Assembly (NCBI GenBank): GCA_001784555.1
Contig: MFRM01000006.1
Span: 1-34,243 of the forward strand
Direction: 5' to 3'
DNA from: Candidatus Melainabacteria bacterium RIFCSPHIGHO2_02_FULL_34_12
GTDB lineage: Bacteria > Cyanobacteriota > Vampirovibrionia > 2-02-FULL-35-15
DNA: 34,243 nucleotides
Shown: piece after piece, positions 15,355-23,378 of the stretch
How the letters are laid out: the number at the start of each line of letters is the position of its first letter
Numbering within the stretch: position 1 is the first letter of the stretch
The notes under the pieces: generated by a model
The model's database searches: none
Seen by the model: the letters and a program-made list of their open reading frames with translations, nothing else
What the model was told of the DNA's origin: nothing
Position numbers and translations under genes: made by a program

Positions 15355-16710
15355 ATGGAAGAGAAATTAGTCATAACTGGTGGAGAAAAATTATCTGGCG
15401 AGATTATCGTCTCTGGGGCTAAAAATGCAGTGCTGAAGCAAATGGCAGCTTCACTTTTATATCCTGGTCCGGTTTGCATACATAATGTTCCAAATTTAGC
15501 TGATGTTTACAGCATGCTTGAAGTCCTTGAGTTTATAGGAGCACGGGTAAAGTTTAAAAATAATACGCTTGAAATAGACAGCTCAGATATTTCTGGCTCA
15601 TTTGCACCCCATGAATTAGTAAATAAGCTTAGAGCATCATTTAATGTAATGGGACCTCTTCTTGGCAGATTTAAAGAAGCAAAAATTGCCCTTCCAGGCG
15701 GTTGTCAAATTGGAGCAAGAAGACTTGATCTTCATGAAAAGGGACTAAAAGCTTTAGGTGCTGAGGTTAGATTTGATCAAGGTTATATGTTTGCACATGC
15801 ACCTAAATTAAAAGGCGCTAGGATATACCTCGATTTACCCAGTAACGGTGCCACTGAAAATATTATGATGGCAAGTGTTCTGGCTGAAGGTGAAACAGTT
15901 ATTGAAAATGCAGCATGTGATCCGGAAATTGTTGATCTGGCAAATTTTTTAATATCAATGGGTGCAAAAATCCAGGGAGCAGGCACTCATCAGATAGTAA
16001 TAAATGGCATAAATCCAAAAGAACTGCACAGTACAGAATATAGAGCAATAAGTGACCGTCTTGAAGCAGGTACATATTTAGTTGCAGCAATATCAACAGG
16101 CGGAGAAATAATTTTAAAAAATATTGAACCTGAAAATATTCAGGGTACTTTCAGTAAGCTTCAGGAAGCTGGAGTTGTAATTGAAATGCTTGATTCCAAA
16201 ACCCTTCGCGGAAAAATAAATGTTAAAAAACTGCGCCCATTAAACATTAGTACCGGCTGGTATCCTGGTTTTCCTACGGATTTACAGGCAATTATTACTA
16301 TTCCTCTTTCAATAGCCACAGGCACTAGCACCATAAAAGAAAATATTTATGAAGATCGTTTTGCACATGTAAATGAACTTGTAAGAATGGGTGCAGACAT
16401 TAAAGTAAATAACCATATAGCAGTTATTAACGGCGTAGAAAAACTCAGCGGCACTAAAATCGTCGCACCGGATATACGTGGAGGAGCAGGTCTTGTAGTG
16501 GCAGGGCTTGTAGCATCAGGAAAGACAGAAGTAACAGGCTTAAAACACATAGATCGCGGCTATGAAAATCTTGAACAAAAACTTTCAAGCCTTGGAGCAA
16601 ATATAATTCGCACGAAGAATATATCAGGTGAATCTTCTAGTGAAGAAAACATAAAAGAAGAAAAGAAAACAGAGACGGGGTTACCCCGTCTCTACAAAAT
16701 AGATAAATAA
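15355..16710 (+). CDS. murA: UDP-N-acetylglucosamine 1-carboxyvinyltransferase
   Basis: First committed step of peptidoglycan synthesis: transfers enolpyruvate from PEP to UDP-GlcNAc. It has 451 residues. The K23-N24 pair is in SGAKNAVLKQM, the catalytic cysteine is C117 in LPGGCQIGARRLDLH (so fosfomycin sensitivity is expected), and the general-base aspartate is in GFPTDLQA. The last 30 residues after the usual family end (about LGANIIRTKN) are an acidic, disordered tail, SGESSSEENIKEEKKTE, followed by GLPRLYKIDK. That final part is encoded by a GTAGAGACG-type palindrome at 16671. The DUF167 gene begins one base after its stop. Confidence 0.95.
   Translation: MEEKLVITGGEKLSGEIIVSGAKNAVLKQMAASLLYPGPVCIHNVPNLADVYSMLEVLEFIGARVKFKNNTLEIDSSDISGSFAPHELVNKLRASFNVMGPLLGRFKEAKIALPGGCQIGARRLDLHEKGLKALGAEVRFDQGYMFAHAPKLKGARIYLDLPSNGATENIMMASVLAEGETVIENAACDPEIVDLANFLISMGAKIQGAGTHQIVINGINPKELHSTEYRAISDRLEAGTYLVAAISTGGEIILKNIEPENIQGTFSKLQEAGVVIEMLDSKTLRGKINVKKLRPLNISTGWYPGFPTDLQAIITIPLSIATGTSTIKENIYEDRFAHVNELVRMGADIKVNNHIAVINGVEKLSGTKIVAPDIRGGAGLVVAGLVASGKTEVTGLKHIDRGYENLEQKLSSLGANIIRTKNISGESSSEENIKEEKKTETGLPRLYKIDK
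16671..16693. repeat. Family C palindrome at the 3' end of murA
   Basis: AGAGACGGGG, a 3-base loop TTA, then CCCCGTCTCT. The right flank TAC completes the family end GTCTCTAC, while the left flank has AC in place of GT. It is read in frame as TETGLPRLY near the MurA C-terminus. It would form a strong RNA hairpin inside the murA-DUF167 message. Confidence 0.8.
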
Positions 16711-16711
16711 A

Positions 16712-16996
16712 TTGAATTGGTTTACTGAAAACAAAAATCAAATATTATTAAATATTTATGTAATTCCCCGTTCGTCCAGAACTGAAATAGTGGGAATTCA
16801 TGACAATCATTTAAAAATTAAATTAAAATCACCCCCTGTAGATAATGAGGCAAATGAAGAATTAATCAGATTTATCTCAAAGAAATTAAATGTGCCAAAA
16901 TCAAATATTGAGATTATTAAGGGAAATAATCAGAAAAGAAAAACAATCTCCATTGCAGGATGTGAATATAAAATGATTAAAGGGTTAATTTCTTAA
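16712..16996 (+). CDS. DUF167/YggU-family protein
   Basis: A small 94-residue protein of the YggU (DUF167) family, found in most bacteria and of unknown function; an RNA-related role has been guessed for the fold. The family core is clear: VIPRSSRTEIVGIHDNHLKI, then LKSPPVDNEANEELIRFISK, then IEIIKGNNQKRKTISIAG. No ATG fits the N-terminus. The frame opens one base after the murA TAA with TTG (16712), so the start is TTG with translation probably coupled to murA. An upstream ATT or ATA is unlikely. The C-terminus is complete. In many bacteria yggU follows yggT-type genes, but not here. Confidence 0.85.
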   Translation: MNWFTENKNQILLNIYVIPRSSRTEIVGIHDNHLKIKLKSPPVDNEANEELIRFISKKLNVPKSNIEIIKGNNQKRKTISIAGCEYKMIKGLIS

Positions 16997-17019
16997 CCCA
17001 TAAGATATAAAATATCCCC

Positions 17020-17868
17020 ATGAAAACATTTAACCTTGTTCTTTCAGGCGGCGGTGTCAGGTCTTATGCACATTTAGGTGTTTATAAATATTGTTTTGAA
17101 AATGAAATATATTTTAATGAAATTGTAGGAGTATCTGGCGGAGGAATTATTGCACCGTTTGTTTATTTAAGAAAAAATCCAAATGAAGTAATAGATTTAT
17201 TTAAAAAAGCAAAAACACACAAAATGTTATTTCCTTTCTGGTTTGTGCCGGACAAATTTGAATTTTTATTTTTTCAGCCCTCTACATGTAAATTAGGAAA
17301 ATGGATTGAAAAACAATTTTTACCAGATGAGCTTGAATTAATTAAAACCAGTAGGAAATTACATATCATGGCTTGTAAAAATCCTATTTGCGGCATGAAA
17401 CTTCTTTACACAGACATGTTAACCATTACGAGTTTAAAAAATGCAGTTGCATCATCTTGTGCAATAAGCGGAATATTTAAAGAACATAAAATCGGAGACT
17501 GCACATATATAGATGGCGGACACTGGAATAACTGTCCGATATTTTATGATTTTCCTGATAACTTTATGCCAGTGTTGGCAGTGAATCTGGGCTATACAGG
17601 GCTTACTGAAAAAGCAGGAGGAAGAATTTCAAAAATAATAAGAGGATTTGAAATCTCATCGTATGCACGGGTTCAGGAAGACATTGAAAGATGGAGATTT
17701 GAAAAAACCTGTAATAAACGTGGAGAATTATTTGTAGTTAATCCTACTGTCTGGAATGTACAATCTCTTGATTTTAATCTGACAGACTGGCAGGTAGATG
17801 AGGTTATTGAAGCTGGTTATATGGCTGCTAAGAGAACGTTTTCAACAAAACAAGCAGTTAGTGTTTAG
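17020..17868 (+). CDS. Patatin-like phospholipase
   Basis: A 282-residue serine lipid acyl hydrolase of the patatin family. The oxyanion-hole motif is LSGGGVRSYAHLGVY, the nucleophile is S39 in VGVSGGGI (GxSxG), and the catalytic aspartate is D165 in YIDGGHWNNCP (DG[GA] motif), so the Ser-Asp dyad is complete. There is no signal peptide, so it is probably cytosolic or membrane-peripheral, or exported by another route. It follows the DUF167 gene by 23 bases and may be in the same transcript. It is convergent with the YeaH/YhbH-family gene, with stops only 3 bases apart and no hairpin between. The lipid substrate is unknown. Confidence 0.9.
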   Translation: MKTFNLVLSGGGVRSYAHLGVYKYCFENEIYFNEIVGVSGGGIIAPFVYLRKNPNEVIDLFKKAKTHKMLFPFWFVPDKFEFLFFQPSTCKLGKWIEKQFLPDELELIKTSRKLHIMACKNPICGMKLLYTDMLTITSLKNAVASSCAISGIFKEHKIGDCTYIDGGHWNNCPIFYDFPDNFMPVLAVNLGYTGLTEKAGGRISKIIRGFEISSYARVQEDIERWRFEKTCNKRGELFVVNPTVWNVQSLDFNLTDWQVDEVIEAGYMAAKRTFSTKQAVSV

Positions 17869-17871
17869 AAA

Positions 17872-19044
17872 TTACACTCCTTTGCCAAGGAATAATTTTA
17901 ATGCGTCAAATACTGACTCATTACCGTCTTTGATTATAGCCATAGCCATATTAGCTGTTGTGTCAAAGCCTTTTCTAAGCACATCATAAAATTCACCGCT
18001 TGAATAAGAACCTGGTAAATCTCCGTAAGCAAATAAATTAAATCTTGGAAGCAATACTTGCAGCAACTCAGTACAAATCTGATTATCGCTTGGTTGACCT
18101 TTTATACCTCTATAATTGTCACTGTCTGAAAAGCAAAACACATAAATATTATTATCGGCAAATGAATAATGCTTACCAGTTACTGTACTTTTAATTCCAG
18201 TAGTATCTGTAAGCAAATCACAAAGTTTCAGTGCTGATGATATTTTTGTTCCTCCATCTGTTGTGGTGTGACGAAAGGTCTCTTGATCTACTTCATGTGC
18301 TTCGGAGTCAAATATTATATAAATTCTGTCTGTGCCTTTATATTGGTCATTTAACCAGGTATCTATCCAAAACTCTGCAACCTCTGCTCTTTCTTTTTGT
18401 TCTTTAGATACAGAACCAGAAACATCAAGCATGTAAATAGCGACAGCATTAACTTCTGGAACAGTAATGGTGGTTCTTCCTCGATATCTTTTATCATCCT
18501 TTATAATATCTACTCTTGGATGGTCATAGTCATAAGTTCCTGATGCAATTCCCCTAAGTAATCCTTGTCGGTAAGTACGTCTGAAATGTCTAAGTGATTC
18601 AGGGCCAACTGGTTGAATAGTATTGTATCTGTGATGTCGTTCAGCAATACCTCCTTTTCCTTTTAGTTCTATATTAGGAAGCTGAAGTGCAGTCCTTAAT
18701 ATTTCCGGTAAATCAGCTAATGGTATATCTACTTCTCTTATGTGTTCACCTGGATCATCGCTTCCTCCGCTATTTCCATTTCCATCAGCAGGTTTTCCTT
18801 GTCCTCTTCCTATTGGAGTTCCTACTTCTCCTTCGCCTTGGGCAACTCCGCCTGAACCATTTCTGCCGTGCCTGAAATGAGGTATCTCAAGTTGTGGCAT
18901 AGGTATGGAAACAAAATCTTTTCTACCGTTTTTTCCGGCAGCTCTGGCAATTCTTTCTCCCCATGTTTTTTTAAGGCCACCTGATAAAGCACCATTCAGC
19001 TTTTGCCTGAATCTTCCTAGATCACGTTCAATTGTCATCGTCAT
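17872..19044 (-). CDS. YeaH/YhbH-family (DUF444) von Willebrand factor A protein
   Basis: A 390-residue protein. The N-terminal part has the basic SIPMPQLEIPHFRHGRNGSG followed by a glycine-rich, acidic, flexible stretch (VAQGEGEVGTPIGRGQGKP and on), as in YhbH/YeaH. The second half is a VWA domain with the metal-ion-dependent adhesion site DVSGSVS (D207 first) and the TTTDGGTKISSAL loop. Family members usually sit in an operon with the serine kinase PrkA (YeaG) and SpoVR and act in stress or starvation responses. Here it stands alone between a patatin gene and an aldehyde dehydrogenase gene, so the partners must lie elsewhere or be absent. A family B repeat follows its start region upstream (19175). 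Confidence 0.88.
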   Translation of the reverse strand: MTMTIERDLGRFRQKLNGALSGGLKKTWGERIARAAGKNGRKDFVSIPMPQLEIPHFRHGRNGSGGVAQGEGEVGTPIGRGQGKPADGNGNSGGSDDPGEHIREVDIPLADLPEILRTALQLPNIELKGKGGIAERHHRYNTIQPVGPESLRHFRRTYRQGLLRGIASGTYDYDHPRVDIIKDDKRYRGRTTITVPEVNAVAIYMLDVSGSVSKEQKERAEVAEFWIDTWLNDQYKGTDRIYIIFDSEAHEVDQETFRHTTTDGGTKISSALKLCDLLTDTTGIKSTVTGKHYSFADNNIYVFCFSDSDNYRGIKGQPSDNQICTELLQVLLPRFNLFAYGDLPGSYSSGEFYDVLRKGFDTTANMAMAIIKDGNESVFDALKLFLGKGV

Positions 19045-19174
19045 ATGACGAATTCCTTATTTATTTTTTAAAAATTACAAAAAGTATATCACAAAACAAA
19101 TGTGAAATTTGTAAGTTTTTCAATGTTAGTTAAAGAACAACTAGTGCTTTGTCAATTAAGTTTCTCAACTTAGT

Positions 19175-19278
19175 TTCCTTCACTGCGGGTGGCGCCGAAA
19201 GGGAAGGGTTCAGAGCGAGGAACTCTGTGACGAAGCTCTGAAGGGTACCTGCAGGCGACAGGACCTGCAGTGAAGGAA
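19175..19278. repeat. GC-rich palindromic repeat, family B, copy 2 (inverted)
   Basis: A 104-bp element in reverse orientation to copies 1 and 3. The outer arms are TTCCTTCACTGC and GCAGTGAAGGAA, different from the arms of the other copies but still complementary. The core carries GGCGCC, GGTTCAGAGC and GCTCTGAAGG, close to copy 3. It lies between the stop of the aldehyde dehydrogenase gene and the start of the YeaH/YhbH-family gene. Confidence 0.85.
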
Positions 19279-19304
19279 TGTTGATTAATTTATTTGACAT
19301 TCTA

Positions 19305-20804
19305 CTAATCTAGGTTTATCCAGACAGATTTTGTCTGTGTGTAAAGTTCCAGTGCATGAATGCCGCCCTCACGTCCGTAGCCGCTTTGTTTGTAGCCGCC
19401 AAACGGAGTGCAGGGATCAAAACAGTTATAGCAGTTAACCCAGACAGTACCGGCTTTTAATGCTTTTGCAACTGCATGAGCTTTTTTAAGGTCATTTGTC
19501 CAGACTCCTGCTGCCAGACCGTATGTGGTTTCATTTCCCTGAAAGACAGCATCATTAATGTCTTTAAATGGAATTGCACTTACTACTGGTCCAAAAATTT
19601 CTTCCTGTGCAATTCTCATTTTATTGTTAACGTTTGCAAAAACTGTTGGTTCGACAAAATAACCTTTTGAGAGATCGGAATCTTTTGCTCTATCTCCTCC
19701 GCAGATTGCTTTTGCCCCTTCTTTTTTACCGATGTCCAGATATCCAGTTACTCTCTTTAGCTGTTCATCACTTACAAGAGGTCCCATCTGGGATTCTTCA
19801 CTAAGTCCTGGACCGACTTTTATTTTTTTAACTTTATCTGAAAGTTTATTTATGAATTCATCATAGATTTTACTTTCTACAAAAAGTCTGGTTCCAGCGC
19901 AGCAGACCTGCCCCTGATTAAAAAATACACTTCCAATGCATCCTCTAAGTGCTCCTTCCATGTCACCGTCAGTAAAAACAATGTTTGGTGATTTACCGCC
20001 TAGTTCCAGCGATACTCTTTTTAAGTTTCCTGCTGATGCCTGAATAATTTTTCTGCCTGTTATGTATTCTCCTGTAAATGCAACCTTATCTACATCCATG
20101 TGAGATGAAAGTGCTGCACCTGCTGTTTCACCAAAGCCAGGACAGATATTTATAACACCTTTTGGAAAGCCAGCTTCCATGATTAACTCACCTAGTCTGA
20201 GCGCTGTAAGTGGAGTCTGTTCTGCAGGTTTTAAGACTACACAGTTTCCACATGCAATAGCTGCTGCAATTTTCCATGCAGCCATTAGAAGCGGAAAGTT
20301 CCAGGGAATAATCTGACCGACTACACCGATAGGTTCACGAAGTGTATATGTGAAAAAATTACCGGCAGAAACAGGAAGTGTTTCACCGTGTATTTTTGTA
20401 GCCCAGCCTGCATAATATCTAAAGTGTTCTACGGTAGCTGGTACATCCACAGCACGGGATTCATTAATAGGTTTTCCATTATCCAGAGTTTCAAGCTGTG
20501 CAAACTCTTCAGCGTTTTTTTCAATCAGATCAGCTACTTTCATTAAGAGCTGTTGTCTTTTATACGGCGTAACTTTTTTCCACTCACCTTCAAATGCTGC
20601 ACGAGCTGCTTTTACTGCCAGATCAATATCTTCCTTATCTGCCTCACATACTTTAACTATGACTTCGCTTGTGGCAGGATTTAAAGTATCAAATGTTTTT
20701 CCTGACTTAGCAGAAACAAACTCACCGTTAATTAACATCTTCTTAGGTGCGCTGCTTAAAAATTTAACTACTTGTGGATGTAGTTCTAATTGTTTAGTTG
20801 CCAT
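19305..20804 (-). CDS. NAD-dependent aldehyde dehydrogenase
   Basis: A 499-residue ALDH-superfamily enzyme that oxidises aldehydes to acids with NAD(P). The catalytic cysteine is C301 in FFNQGQVCCAGTR and the general base is E267 in LELGGKSPNIVF. IPWNFPLLMAAWKIAAAIAC and LKPAEQTPLTA form the coenzyme-binding part. The C-terminal CFDPCTPFGGYKQSGYGREG is typical of retinal/betaine-type class 1/2 enzymes. One unusual detail: the family FTGSxxxG segment reads FTGEYITG, so the NAD-phosphate contact differs. An AAGGAG ribosome binding site precedes the ATG, and TATAAT occurs in the AT-rich leader. It is monocistronic; the substrate cannot be assigned. Confidence 0.92.
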   Translation of the reverse strand: MATKQLELHPQVVKFLSSAPKKMLINGEFVSAKSGKTFDTLNPATSEVIVKVCEADKEDIDLAVKAARAAFEGEWKKVTPYKRQQLLMKVADLIEKNAEEFAQLETLDNGKPINESRAVDVPATVEHFRYYAGWATKIHGETLPVSAGNFFTYTLREPIGVVGQIIPWNFPLLMAAWKIAAAIACGNCVVLKPAEQTPLTALRLGELIMEAGFPKGVINICPGFGETAGAALSSHMDVDKVAFTGEYITGRKIIQASAGNLKRVSLELGGKSPNIVFTDGDMEGALRGCIGSVFFNQGQVCCAGTRLFVESKIYDEFINKLSDKVKKIKVGPGLSEESQMGPLVSDEQLKRVTGYLDIGKKEGAKAICGGDRAKDSDLSKGYFVEPTVFANVNNKMRIAQEEIFGPVVSAIPFKDINDAVFQGNETTYGLAAGVWTNDLKKAHAVAKALKAGTVWVNCYNCFDPCTPFGGYKQSGYGREGGIHALELYTQTKSVWINLD

Positions 20805-20910
20805 GATTTTCTCCTTTTTGAATCACTTGATTTTACATTAATTTAATTATATATAAATTATAATCTTTTTAATGTAAGTAAGATTAAGAGTTAAATAAAC
20901 CCTTATTGTG

Positions 20911-22275
20911 TTATCTTCTTCTCTCCAAAAGTCCTTTAAGTGAGTTAACCTGCTCACAAAGTTCTTTTTGGTTTTCAAGTTTTTTCTTTATTTGTTGGTA
21001 TGCATATATTGCAGAGCTATGGGTACGGTTTGAAAGAATTTCACCGATTCTAGGGAAACTTAAATTATAAACATCGTGAAGTATATATATGGCAATGTGT
21101 CTGGGAAGAGTAAGATCCGAGGATCTTTTTGAACCGATAAGGTCTTCAAACTTTATATTATAAAAAGAAGCTACTGTTTTTAAAACAGACTCAGGAGAAG
21201 GTTTAGGTAATGAAGATGAATTTCCTCTTGATAATATTCTTTTTATGTTATTTACATTTAATTCTTCCTGTGTAAATGAAAGATAAGCATGAATTCTTTT
21301 TAATGCCCCTTCTAGTTCTCTAATGTTACTAGAATATACATTTGCAATGTATTCTGCTACGTCAAATGGCAACTCAATATTTAATGCTAATGCTTTTAGC
21401 TGGAGAATGGCAGTTCTTGTTTCCAGATCCGGGACCTGAATATCAGCTATTAGTCCACCTTCAAATCTGTTTTTTAACCTGTCTGTAATTGATGATAGTG
21501 AGCTGGGCGGTCTGTCTGCAGTAAGAATAATTTGTTTTCCATTTTCTCTCAGTGTATTAAACGTGTGAAAAAATTCTTCCTGTGTAGCTTCTTTTCCACT
21601 AAGAAACTGAATATCATCTATCATAAGTAAATCTACCTGCCTGTATTTATCACGGAATTTTTTCATGCCGTCTGTTCTTATTGACTGAATAAGCTCATTT
21701 GTAAATGATTCAGAACTTAGGTAACAAACCTGAGGATTATTTTTCTCTTCCAGCATATAGTTTGCAATTGCATGGGTTAGATGGGTTTTCCCAAGTCCTA
21801 CGCCGCCATATATAAAAAGCGGGTTATATGTTTCTTTTTGTGCTTCTGCCACAGCCAGTGCTGCTGCATGACAAAACTGATTACTGGATCCGACTACAAA
21901 GTTTTCAAATGTATAAGAAGGATTTAAGTTTGTCTTAAATCTGAAAGTATGATCAAAATATGCAGGCTCAGGTTTTCTATCTTCAAGCACGGCAATTGAA
22001 GAAATAAATTCTCCAAGATCCAGATCATCTTTTACGATAATATCAAGGACAATTTTTTGTTTAATTCTTTTTTCAAGTGCTTCAGTAATTTTTCCGCTGT
22101 AGTTTTGTCTCAGGAAATTTTTATTAAAATCATTTTTTACTGCTATAGTTGCTTTACCTTCAGATAACTCAATAAGCTTTGAAGGTTTAATCCAGGTCTG
22201 AAAACTTGGGCCCTTCATTTCTCTTGAAAGATGGCCCTGTACATCACACCAAATTTTTTCTAACTCGTGATTCAT
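20911..22275 (-). CDS. dnaA: Chromosomal replication initiator protein DnaA
   Basis: AAA+ protein that binds and opens the replication origin. Counting from the chosen start it has 454 residues. Domain I (LEKIWCDVQGHLS), a variable domain II, then the ATPase with Walker A GGVGLGKT (157-164), Walker B LLMIDDIQFL, and ITDRLKNRFEGGLI. Domain IV has RGNSSSLPKPSPESVLKTVA and the DnaA signature LPRHIAIYILHDVYNLSFPR with SNRTHSSAIYAYQ. I chose ATG 22275 (MNHELEKIW) because it matches the family N-terminus. The frame also opens at ATG 22302 and a GTG lies between; none has a well-spaced ribosome binding site. It is divergent from rpmH. Confidence 0.95.
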   Translation of the reverse strand: MNHELEKIWCDVQGHLSREMKGPSFQTWIKPSKLIELSEGKATIAVKNDFNKNFLRQNYSGKITEALEKRIKQKIVLDIIVKDDLDLGEFISSIAVLEDRKPEPAYFDHTFRFKTNLNPSYTFENFVVGSSNQFCHAAALAVAEAQKETYNPLFIYGGVGLGKTHLTHAIANYMLEEKNNPQVCYLSSESFTNELIQSIRTDGMKKFRDKYRQVDLLMIDDIQFLSGKEATQEEFFHTFNTLRENGKQIILTADRPPSSLSSITDRLKNRFEGGLIADIQVPDLETRTAILQLKALALNIELPFDVAEYIANVYSSNIRELEGALKRIHAYLSFTQEELNVNNIKRILSRGNSSSLPKPSPESVLKTVASFYNIKFEDLIGSKRSSDLTLPRHIAIYILHDVYNLSFPRIGEILSNRTHSSAIYAYQQIKKKLENQKELCEQVNSLKGLLERRR

Positions 22276-22302
22276 ATGGTTTGTTAAAATCACCCTCAGC
22301 AT

Positions 22303-22508
22303 AGTTAAACATCAAATTTTTTTTAAACGGGTTATGAGCTTAACATGAAGAATGGCACATAAGAATATAAAAATTACAGAGTAAAAATCATATATAAAAA
22401 AAATGGAAGTGAAGATATATTCTGTAAATCAAAAAATACAAACTAAATTATGTTATAAATAACTAAGTTATTAGAGAAGAAAAACGAAGAAAAAACGGGG
22501 AATTAAAT
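22303..22508. other. AT-rich dnaA-rpmH intergenic region, possible origin or regulatory region
   Basis: A 206-bp AT-rich gap between divergent dnaA and rpmH, a common site of oriC. I find no clear TTATNCACA or cyanobacterial-type TTTTCCACA boxes. Near 22455-22469 there is an inverted repeat AATAACT/AGTTATT, with an overlapping GTTAT/ATAAC. Promoters for both genes must lie here but cannot be placed with confidence. Confidence 0.35.
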
Positions 22509-22646
22509 ATGAAAAGGACATTGGGCGGATCAAGAAGGAAAAAAATTAAAACAAGCGGCTTTAGAGCAAGACTTAAAACAAAAGCTGGTAGAAATGTACT
22601 TAAAAGACGAAGGAAAAAAGGAAGAAAAAGGCTTGGAGTCAGGTAG
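22509..22646 (+). CDS. rpmH: 50S ribosomal protein L34
   Basis: A 45-residue, very basic protein: [20 protein letters not shown], then [20 protein letters not shown], then RLGVR. This is the L34 pattern (KRTxxxSxRKxxxxxGFRxRMxTxxGRxVLxxRRxKGRxxL) in the large ribosomal subunit. AAACGGGG upstream may be its ribosome binding site, about 9 bases before ATG. Its TAG stop overlaps the GTG start of rnpA by one base. It is the first gene of the rpmH-rnpA-yidD-yidC run. Confidence 0.95.
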   Translation: MKRTLGGSRRKKIKTSGFRARLKTKAGRNVLKRRRKKGRKRLGVR

Positions 22647-23065
22647 TGCTTCCAAAAGCAGAAAGATTAAAAGAAAAATCACTTTTTAATATAGCTTTTA
22701 ATACAGGGAAGAGAAAAAAACAAAGATTAAATTCAAGTTTACTCAGTCTGTATTATTTATTTAAAAAAGATATTAACAGGTTAACTAGAAGTGGTTTTAA
22801 ACTTTTATATCCAAAAGTTGCATTTATTGTAGGAATTAGAGTAGATAAAAAAGCAAACAAAAGAAATCTTATAAAAAGAAGAATGAGAGCTGCATATAAA
22901 ATGCTTAAAAAAGAACTTGTTACACAGAATGAAAACAGCACTGGTGTTTTCATCTGGATTGCAAATCCAGGAATAAAAGAAGCAACGTTTCAGCAAATCA
23001 GACAAACCATGAGCGTCTTAATAAGTAAAATAGCTGGTTCTGGAGGATCATTTTCCAGAACATGA
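22646..23065 (+). CDS. rnpA: Ribonuclease P protein component
   Basis: Protein subunit of RNase P, which trims the 5' ends of precursor tRNAs together with the RNA subunit. It has 139 residues. The start is GTG at 22646, overlapping the rpmH stop (TAGTG); the N-terminus MLPKAERLKEKSLFNIAFNT is typical. The RNR-like signature is KKANKRNLIKRRMRAAYKML, and the family fold continues to a final helix, with VFIWIANPGIKEATFQQIRQ. The gene order rpmH-rnpA confirms it. The protein is somewhat longer than usual because of an insertion near RLNSSLLSLYYLFKKDINRL. Confidence 0.93.
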   Translation: MLPKAERLKEKSLFNIAFNTGKRKKQRLNSSLLSLYYLFKKDINRLTRSGFKLLYPKVAFIVGIRVDKKANKRNLIKRRMRAAYKMLKKELVTQNENSTGVFIWIANPGIKEATFQQIRQTMSVLISKIAGSGGSFSRT

Positions 23066-23090
23066 ATTAGAATATAAGGGTTTACTTACT

Positions 23091-23378
23091 ATGGAACTAA
23101 AAATTATTTATTGTATTGGCATAATTAAAAACATTTACAAAAAGCTAGATTTCATGTCTTACCTTTTAGTTTTATTTTTTGTTACTATCTGGCAGAAAAC
23201 CAGATCTTTTAGAGAGCTTTTTTTATTTGCAGGATGCAGATTTTATCCAAGCTGCAGTGATTATTTTATTCAGTCAGTTAAAAAACATGGCCTGACTTCA
23301 GGCTCTATTTTTTCACTGCAAAGAATATGCAAATGTCACCCATTCTGTGAAGGTGGAATTGATGAGGTACATCCCTGA
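23091..23378 (+). CDS. yidD: Membrane protein insertion efficiency factor YidD
   Basis: A small membrane-associated protein that aids YidC-dependent insertion. It has 95 residues. The family core is GCRFYPSCSDYFIQSVKKHG, followed by RICKCHPFCEGGIDEVHP; the three conserved cysteines and CHPxxxGGxDxV are present. The N-terminus is longer than usual, with a hydrophobic stretch SYLLVLFFVTIWQK. An AAGGG site precedes ATG 23091. Its TGA overlaps the yidC ATG by one base, as expected for this operon. Confidence 0.92.
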   Translation: MELKIIYCIGIIKNIYKKLDFMSYLLVLFFVTIWQKTRSFRELFLFAGCRFYPSCSDYFIQSVKKHGLTSGSIFSLQRICKCHPFCEGGIDEVHP

